Below, one piece after another: positions 12,559-17,320 of a DNA stretch of 17,320 nt. The stretch is taken from positions 1 to 17,320 of the forward strand of contig CAMUZC010000028.1 in NCBI GenBank assembly GCA_947165105.1, written 5' to 3'. Positions within the stretch are counted from its first letter, which is position 1. Every line of letters begins with the position of its first letter. The translations under genes and the position numbers were made by a program. The stretch comes from an uncultured Lachnospiraceae bacterium (GTDB lineage Bacteria > Bacillota_A > Clostridia > TANB77 > CAG-508). A model generated the notes under the pieces. The model was not told where the DNA came from. It did not search any database and was given only the letters and a program-made list of their open reading frames with translations.

Positions 12559-14415
12559 ATGAAAAGTAAAAAAATTATTATAACAGTGGTAGCAATAGTT
12601 ACAATACTATGCATATTAAGCGGAGGCTTGTGGATATTTTTCAAAGATAAAATAAAGAAAGCTGTAGATCCTGTTTATGGAGAAAAGAAAGGTAATGCAA
12701 ATTTAGTGGATGACTGGAAATATGATCATTCAGTATCTGATGGAGATGGTTATGTACTTTATGAATCAAGTGGAGTATCATCAAATAAAGGTGTTACGAA
12801 TGCAGTTTCAGATGGAATGTATGCAGCAGACTCCACTTTGGGATTTTCTGTTGGCGGTGCAAAAAATGTGGATAACTTCAGAGAAAATATCAAAAATAGA
12901 TATTTACCAATATCAACAGATTTAACTTACAACGGATTATTTTATAATTACTATTTTGACACAGGTAGAAGCGGAAATTTAAATGGAGATAATTCTAATG
13001 ATATGTTTTATCCAACATATAGTGTAGCTGTTTCAAAAGATCCAATTTCGGGTAAAATGGAATATTATATGACAGTTGGACTAAATTCTAACATAAAAGA
13101 AAGTGATTTCCAAAGAAAAAAATTAAATGTAGTTGTAGTTATGGATGTTTCAGGTTCTATGTCATCAGGGTTTAATGAATATTACTATGATGGAAATTAT
13201 GTAGATGGTGATAAAACTGGTGATAGAAGAAGCAAGATGCAAATTGCAAATGAGTCATTAAATTGTTTAATTGACCAATTAAAACCAGATGATAGATTGG
13301 GAATTGTATTATTTGACAATAGTGCATATCTTGCAAAACCTGTTAATTTAGTTGGTGAAACAGATATTGAAAAGATTAAAGAACATATTCTTGAAATTAC
13401 ACCACAAGGAGGAACAAACTTCGAAGCGGGTTATTCAGAAGGAACAAAGCTATTTTCTGAAGAAATGCTAAATAATGATGAATATGAAAATAGAATTATT
13501 GTTATTACAGATGCTATGCCTAATTTAGGAACTACATCAAAAGAAGGATTAACAAAATATGTAAAAGAAAATGCTGATAACGGAATATATACAACATTTG
13601 TAGGTGTTGGAGTTGACTTTAACACAGAAGTTATTGAATGTTTATCAGATGTAAGAGGTGCAAATTACTATTCTGTTCATAATTCAGATGAATTTAAGAA
13701 AGTAATGGGTGAAGAATTTGATTATATGGTTACACCATTAGTGTTTGATTTAGAATTAAAACTAAACACAGATGAATATGAAATTGTTCAAGTTTATGGA
13801 ACAGATACAAGAGATAAAACATCAGGAACTATTATGAAGGTTAATACTTTATTCCCTTCAAGTAGTAATTCAGAAGGAGAAGTTAAAGGTGGAGTAATAT
13901 TGCTAAAAGTAAAACCGGTTGGTAATAACGGAGAAATAGTAGGAACTACTTTACCAAGTGGTAAAATTATGGTTTCATATAAAGATAGAAATGGAGAAAA
14001 ACATACAAATGAACAAACTGTCGAATTTGGTTCATTAGTTAAAGAACATTACGATAATACCGGAATTAGAAAAGCTATTGCTTTAACAAGATATGCAAAT
14101 GTAATGAAAGATTGGATTTTATTTGAGAGAGCTAATTATATTGAGAAAAAAGACCTAGATATTCAAGTAAAGAATAAGAATAAAGTTCTAATCACAAATG
14201 AAACAGGTATTGTGGATTGCCCATATGTTGAACCTGAGGATGTTAGAATTTTATTAGGTGAAAATGAAAGAACATCTCAAAGTATTAATGTTAGTGATGA
14301 ATATGTTGATATTTTAATGACTTTGAAGAATTATTTGAAAAACGAAATCAAGGAGATTGGTGACGAAGAGATGAATCAAGAAGTTGAACTTTTGGATTTG
14401 TTGGTTAGAGAATAA
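12559..14415 (+). CDS. YfbK-like von Willebrand factor A domain protein, membrane-anchored
   Basis: The protein is 618 residues from the ATG at 12559. An earlier in-frame ATG (12538) overlaps the AAGGAGG box that serves the ATG at 12559. The N-terminal anchor helix spans about 6-28. The region NFRENIKNRYLPISTDLTYN (about 107-126) resembles the N-terminal module of YfbK proteins (NVRRFL-x-G-LPP). The VWA domain begins about 189 with VVVVMDVSGSM, a complete DxSxS MIDAS site; further MIDAS residues lie in GGTNFEAGYSEG (Thr) and VITDAMPNLG (Asp). The C-terminal beta-rich region carries the VKEHYDNTGIRKAIALTRYANVMKDW helix typical of the family's C-terminal domain. The domain should bind metal and a protein ligand outside the membrane. 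Its coupling to the sigma gene recalls sigma/VWA pairs elsewhere, suggesting a sensor or regulator. Confidence 0.85.
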   Translation: MKSKKIIITVVAIVTILCILSGGLWIFFKDKIKKAVDPVYGEKKGNANLVDDWKYDHSVSDGDGYVLYESSGVSSNKGVTNAVSDGMYAADSTLGFSVGGAKNVDNFRENIKNRYLPISTDLTYNGLFYNYYFDTGRSGNLNGDNSNDMFYPTYSVAVSKDPISGKMEYYMTVGLNSNIKESDFQRKKLNVVVVMDVSGSMSSGFNEYYYDGNYVDGDKTGDRRSKMQIANESLNCLIDQLKPDDRLGIVLFDNSAYLAKPVNLVGETDIEKIKEHILEITPQGGTNFEAGYSEGTKLFSEEMLNNDEYENRIIVITDAMPNLGTTSKEGLTKYVKENADNGIYTTFVGVGVDFNTEVIECLSDVRGANYYSVHNSDEFKKVMGEEFDYMVTPLVFDLELKLNTDEYEIVQVYGTDTRDKTSGTIMKVNTLFPSSSNSEGEVKGGVILLKVKPVGNNGEIVGTTLPSGKIMVSYKDRNGEKHTNEQTVEFGSLVKEHYDNTGIRKAIALTRYANVMKDWILFERANYIEKKDLDIQVKNKNKVLITNETGIVDCPYVEPEDVRILLGENERTSQSINVSDEYVDILMTLKNYLKNEIKEIGDEEMNQEVELLDLLVRE

Positions 14416-14419
14416 AATT

Positions 14420-14481
14420 AATTTATTAAAATTAGAGACGGAGAAATTTTAAATTTTCTCCGTCTCTGATTTTAATAAATT
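14420..14481. terminator. 27-bp hairpin, bidirectional terminator and repeat copy D
   Basis: The left arm (14420-14446, core AGAGACGGAGAAA) pairs almost perfectly with the right arm (14455-14481, core TTTCTCCGTCTCT), with one G-T pair and an 8-base loop. The outer parts are A/T only, so T runs follow the GC core in both directions. It sits between the convergent VWA and orotate-PRTase-like genes. The GAGACGGAGA core resembles copy C of the GGGGACGG repeat family. Confidence 0.85.
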
Positions 14482-14486
14482 ATTCA

Positions 14487-15347
14487 TTATAAATTATATA
14501 TATTACTATCTAAGCAAAGTCTAGCTCTTTTTTCACTTTTGCCACCAGCTTTTAAAGAATCTTCAATAAATTCTGGATGTGCTATTAAAAAGTTTCTCAT
14601 TGTTTCGTCTGGATTTTCTTTAAATTTCTTTAATGTTTCTAATTGAGCTTCGTTAATAATATTTAATTCTAAAGCCTTTTCAAATAGTGAATTGTCTACA
14701 TTTATTAAAGAATAAGATGTAACTCCTGCTTCTTCTAATGCTTTAGCACCACCTTGCATTCTATCTACAGCAACTAAACTCCATTTTAAATTTCCACCTA
14801 AGTCTTTTATTGCAGGAATCCAAGCACGTAGGTAGCTTGATGCTACGTTAAGCAAGTCTGCAACATGTAAAACGTTTTTATTAGATAAATCTGTTATATC
14901 AGTAGTTTCTGAAAAATCAGAAGTACTGCTTACTAAAGATAAGTCTTTGAAAATTGTAATGTGAGGTTTATTAAGTAAATGTGCTACCATATTTGAGAAA
15001 AACCAATCTCTTCTTTCACCACCAGAAATGTAGTCAATTTCTGATAGATTTATGTTGTTTTTTACAAATGCAACAAATTCATCTATTGTAGTTTTGTATA
15101 TTTCGTTAGAGTTGTATTGTGCAAATGTTTTTTCAAAAACATCTTTTGGTAAGTCGTATTTTGTAGAGTTTTCTAATTCTTCGTCAATAAATGCAAGTAA
15201 AGAATTTGCATCATCCTCACTTCCATATAAAAATTGAGCATTCATGAAATAAGGTCCTATTTTTCCAGATGTGTACCAAAATGGTTTGTCTTCAGGACTT
15301 ATTCTGAATGCGTTTGTTTGAAATAGATATGTAATTAAGTTGCTCAT
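14487..15347 (-). CDS. Orotate-phosphoribosyltransferase-like protein (divergent)
   Basis: This 286-residue protein has the opening pattern of orotate phosphoribosyltransferases: LFQTNAFRISPEDKPFWYTSGKIGPYFMNAQFLYG (about 8-42), where SGK-x-GPYFMN stands in for the usual SGxxSPxYxD. A strand-loop YISGGERRDWFFSN (about 106-119) matches the GG-x-PF loop of type I PRTases, and TIFKD (about 131-135) the Arg/Lys strand. The expected PRPP motif (VEDVxTTGxS) is present only as NVLHVADLLNVASSYLRAW (about 158-176), lacking the acidic pair and TG. At 286 residues it is longer than PyrE (about 210), with an insertion around 45-100. Cytoplasmic. AAGGATGG supports the start. It is divergent from thyX, which fits pyrimidine metabolism, but activity is uncertain. 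Confidence 0.6.
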   Translation of the reverse strand: MSNLITYLFQTNAFRISPEDKPFWYTSGKIGPYFMNAQFLYGSEDDANSLLAFIDEELENSTKYDLPKDVFEKTFAQYNSNEIYKTTIDEFVAFVKNNINLSEIDYISGGERRDWFFSNMVAHLLNKPHITIFKDLSLVSSTSDFSETTDITDLSNKNVLHVADLLNVASSYLRAWIPAIKDLGGNLKWSLVAVDRMQGGAKALEEAGVTSYSLINVDNSLFEKALELNIINEAQLETLKKFKENPDETMRNFLIAHPEFIEDSLKAGGKSEKRARLCLDSNIYNL

Positions 15348-15389
15348 AGTTTTTCCATCCTTTCTTATTTTGATTTGTTGTTTTATATA

Positions 15390-15407
15390 TTTAGTAAATT
15401 TGCTAAA
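15390..15407. promoter_or_regulatory. 18-bp operator-like palindrome in the orotate-PRTase-like gene leader
   Basis: TTTAG-T-AAATTT-G-CTAAA is symmetric except for one pair. It lies between the minus-strand promoter (15411-15439) and the start codon (15347), just after the predicted transcription start. Confidence 0.4.
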
Positions 15408-15410
15408 ACA

Positions 15411-15439
15411 ATATTAATTTATTTGAAGTGAAAAGTCAA
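15411..15439 (-). promoter_or_regulatory. Probable sigma-A promoter of the orotate-PRTase-like gene
   Basis: On the minus strand, TTGACT (15434-15439), 17 bases, TAATAT (15411-15416), about 65 bases before the start codon. Confidence 0.6.
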
Positions 15440-15472
15440 GGTAAAGTATAAAAACTAAATTTAAAAAAATTG

Positions 15473-15501
15473 TTGAAATATGAAATATGCAATGCTATAA
15501 T
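15473..15501 (+). promoter_or_regulatory. Sigma-A promoter of thyX
   Basis: TTGAAA (15473-15478), 17 bases, TATAAT (15496-15501), about 54 bases before the ATG. The leader holds a small stem CTGT-GAAA-ACAG. Confidence 0.85.
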
Positions 15502-15555
15502 TCAAATGATCTGTGAAAACAGTAAATAAAAAATTCACAAAAGGAGATGTAGATT

Positions 15556-16701
15556 ATGCAAATTAAAGTATTAGCATCAACCAAAGTAGGCTACACAATG
15601 CCAAAAGAAGAAGCAATTAATTTTTCTGGAAAATCAGCTGGAATATGTTATATGCCTGATAGTATTGATACATTATTTTCAGAGCCAACAGAAAAAACTG
15701 AGAAAAGAGCAAAGGGAACTTTAAACTCAGGACATCACAGTGTTTTTGGTCATGTAACCTACAACTTATCATTAGAGGGAATTCCTAAAATCTTAGCTAT
15801 GATTTTAAATAATGAAAAGATGTATAACACATCTGAAAAATCAGCAAGATACACTAAGATGGAACCTTCTGAAAAGGAAGAAAAATTGTATGAAAAATGG
15901 ATTGATATTTATCAAAAAGTGATTTTAGAAGAATATCCTGAAATTGACGAAAAGAAAGTAAAAAAACTTGCAATGGAAAATGCTAGATACTTAATAAGTG
16001 TTTTTACACCTGCAACAATAATGGAATACACTGTTAACTTTGGACAGCTAAATTATATTGCTCATTGGTTTGAAAACTTCATTAAAAATGCGGAAGATAC
16101 TGCATTTAATGTTAAGTTGAAAAAGGTTTTTAAAGAGTTTAATGAACAGATAAGTGATTTATTAGTTCCAGAGCTAAATTCTGATGTTAAAGGAAGAACG
16201 ATTTCATTGTTTGCAAAAAGAAAAAGGGAAGAAGAATTTGGTGAAAACTACTGTGTAAATTATCAAGGTACATTTGCTGAACTTGCTCAGGCTCAAAGAC
16301 ATCGTACATTATATTATGAAATTTTCATTCCTGAAGAGCATAAGTATTTTGTACCACCTATTATTAAAGGTACAGCTTATGAAGAAGAATGGATAAAAGA
16401 CATTACAAGCCTTGACGATGAGTTCCCTCAGGGATTATTGCTTGATATCAACGAGAGAGGAACAGTAGAAAATTTTGTGATGAAATGCCAAGAAAGATTA
16501 TGCGGAGCTGCTCAGTTGGAAATAGCACTTCAGACTAAAGAAATTCTTAACAGATATATGGAAAATACAAAAGATTCTAAAAAAACAATTTATGAGTACT
16601 TAGTTCCTTATTCAAAAGGAGCAAGATGCACATTTCCAGGTTTCAAATGTACTTTACCTTGCATGTGGGGTGCTAAACGAGGAATTGATAGGAAAATTTA
16701 A
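15556..16701 (+). CDS. thyX: Unusual long FAD-dependent thymidylate synthase (ThyX family)
   Basis: The protein has 381 residues, against about 220-250 for a typical ThyX. ThyX converts dUMP to dTMP using methylene-tetrahydrofolate, FAD and NADPH. Visible motifs in order are GHHSVFGH (59-66), NTSEKSARY (91-99), ENARYLISVFTPATIMEY (141-158), AQAQRHRT (244-251) and CQERLCGAAQLEI (311-323). In classical ThyX the RHR triad lies immediately before the SxRY block. Here SARY is in the first half without RHR, and RHRT is in the second half with TLYYEIF instead of the usual serine. It therefore reads as two ThyX-like halves with the active-site elements split between them. Both halves are in one uninterrupted frame with an AAAGGAGA RBS. 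A Cys-rich C-terminus (GARCTFPGFKCTLPCMWG) is also atypical. Its own promoter and terminator make it monocistronic. Confidence 0.8.
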   Translation: MQIKVLASTKVGYTMPKEEAINFSGKSAGICYMPDSIDTLFSEPTEKTEKRAKGTLNSGHHSVFGHVTYNLSLEGIPKILAMILNNEKMYNTSEKSARYTKMEPSEKEEKLYEKWIDIYQKVILEEYPEIDEKKVKKLAMENARYLISVFTPATIMEYTVNFGQLNYIAHWFENFIKNAEDTAFNVKLKKVFKEFNEQISDLLVPELNSDVKGRTISLFAKRKREEEFGENYCVNYQGTFAELAQAQRHRTLYYEIFIPEEHKYFVPPIIKGTAYEEEWIKDITSLDDEFPQGLLLDINERGTVENFVMKCQERLCGAAQLEIALQTKEILNRYMENTKDSKKTIYEYLVPYSKGARCTFPGFKCTLPCMWGAKRGIDRKI

Positions 16702-16713
16702 TCATATTTTTTT

Positions 16714-16758
16714 ATGGCACAATTTTGGGGTTGACTCAAATTGTGCCATTTGATTTTT
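16714..16758 (+). terminator. Terminator of thyX
   Basis: A perfect 12-bp stem ATGGCACAATTT (16714-16725) / AAATTGTGCCAT (16738-16749), a 12-base loop and a T-rich tail. Confidence 0.85.
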
Positions 16759-16781
16759 TGAGAGAATTTGGGAAGGTCTCA

Positions 16782-17075
16782 TTAACTAATTCTTTTTCCT
16801 TGTAAATTAAAATTTCCCATATTAGTTTGAGCAGCCAAATTCAAAACGTCTCCTTGAACATTTCCGACAATAGTGTATTGAATATTCATCATACCGGCTG
16901 CAATTTTTCCTTTCAAAGATAAATTATTTCCGTTAACAACGCCATTATTAAATTCATTTCGTTTTCCCATAACATCAACATATCCGCTTAAAATACTTCC
17001 GTTTGTAATTAGTTTAACCAATGCTTTTATATTACCCATTGGTGATTTTACATTAAATTCATATAATCCATCCAT
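16782..17075 (-). CDS. Small beta-strand-rich conserved hypothetical protein
   Basis: The protein is 97 residues from the ATG at 17075, chosen because AGGAGG lies 7 bases upstream; the longer frame to 17108 would add 11 residues and has no RBS. The sequence is made of short alternating strands with Gly/Asn turns: YEFNVKSPMGNIKALVKL, SGYVDVMGKRNEFNNGVVNGNNLSLKGKI, MMNIQYTIVGNVQGDVLNLAA, TNMGNFNLQGKRI. The repeated pattern (S/T)xMGNxx plus GxVxGxxLxL suggests a small meander or barrel formed by two related halves. I recall similar short proteins annotated as hypothetical in Firmicutes, but no function. It has no signal peptide or Cys. It is encoded alone, convergent with thyX and divergent from dxs. 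Confidence 0.7.
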   Translation of the reverse strand: MDGLYEFNVKSPMGNIKALVKLITNGSILSGYVDVMGKRNEFNNGVVNGNNLSLKGKIAAGMMNIQYTIVGNVQGDVLNLAAQTNMGNFNLQGKRIS

Positions 17076-17097
17076 ATTAATACCTCCTACTTGAATA

Positions 17098-17126
17098 AAT
17101 ATATTCAATAGTATGTGAAATGTGAA
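17098..17126 (-). promoter_or_regulatory. Possible promoter of the small beta-rich protein gene
   Basis: On the minus strand, TTCACA (17121-17126), 17 bases, TATATT (17098-17103), about 23 bases before the ATG. Each hexamer departs from consensus. Confidence 0.4.
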
Positions 17127-17251
17127 CTAAAATTGTTAAGATATTTATTTGACAAAAATATGTTCCTACCTAGACATCATAAGGTTTTTATGATATAAAA
17201 ATAATGTAGTTATAAAAAGACTTATTTATAGGAATATAAGGGGTTTAATAA

Positions 17252-17320
17252 GTGGAAGAAATATTAAATAAAGTAGATAATGTAAAAGATTTAAAAAAAT
17301 TAAATATAAAAGAAAAAGAA
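17252..17320 (+). CDS. dxs: 1-deoxy-D-xylulose-5-phosphate synthase, N-terminus (partial)
   Basis: A GTG start at 17252, with AAGGGG about 7 bases upstream, opens a frame of 23 codons running off the window. The peptide begins EEILNKVDNVKDLKKLNIKEKE, which matches the usual Dxs beginning (xLLDKINsPeDLKKLsxeEL) in pattern and spacing. Dxs condenses pyruvate and glyceraldehyde-3-phosphate with thiamine diphosphate, the first step of the MEP isoprenoid pathway. With only the N-terminal helix visible the call rests on that motif; the thiamine-binding region would confirm it. Upstream, TTGACA at about 17151-17156 could be a -35 element but no good -10 is spaced from it. Confidence 0.65.
   Translation, partial: MEEILNKVDNVKDLKKLNIKEKE

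Overview
The window is AT-rich DNA from an endospore-forming Firmicute, most likely an anaerobic Clostridia-type bacterium. The evidence is strongly A/T-biased codons, purine-rich aaggagg ribosome binding sites, consensus sigma-A promoters, and spore-formation genes (yabG, a sipL-type SPOCS-LysM protein, yunB) beside veg, echoing the yabG-veg neighbourhood of Bacillus.

Layout. 1-137: 3' end of a UDP-sugar dehydrogenase gene and its terminator. 303-740: zinc-ribbon/TM2 membrane protein. 792-1627: two minus-strand tandem paralogues of unknown function with their own consensus promoter; their base composition suggests transfer. 1679-4583: a 944-residue KAP-type P-loop NTPase. 4591-8587: sporulation block, with yabG (minus), veg, sipL-like and yunB (plus), separated by copies of a dispersed GGGGACGG repeat. 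8591-9193: a minus-strand acidic, Cys-tailed protein of unknown function with a 17-bp perfect palindrome just downstream of its promoter. 9215-10261: the rplM-rpsI operon with a structured leader. 10450-14481: a plus-strand unit made of a deleted DUF4160 remnant, DUF2442, nth (endonuclease III), a membrane-anchored ECF-like sigma factor and a YfbK-like VWA protein, ended by a 27-bp hairpin. 14487-16749: divergent pyrimidine genes, an orotate-phosphoribosyltransferase-like gene (minus) and an unusual 381-residue ThyX (plus). 16782-17103: small beta-rich protein (minus). 17252-17320: start of dxs.

The most striking observation is that the two sporulation genes yabG and yunB are each interrupted by one extra base. 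In both, the extra base is a C that creates an in-frame CGG codon followed immediately, or one codon later, by TAA. Skipping that C restores full-length protein that follows the family without a gap, and the next codon is glycine (GGT or GGA). By eye I find no other in-frame CGG in the roughly 4,500 host-like codons of the window, although the two foreign-looking paralogues do contain CGG. Independent sequencing errors or decay are possible. The coincidence is also what one would expect if CGG were unassigned or very poorly decoded here and promoted +1 frameshifting.

Genes at 792-1546 and 8629-9097 share richer G+C, extended -10 promoters (TGGTATAAT or TGGTATACT) and self-contained terminators, so they look like independently transcribed acquired units inserted among core genes.
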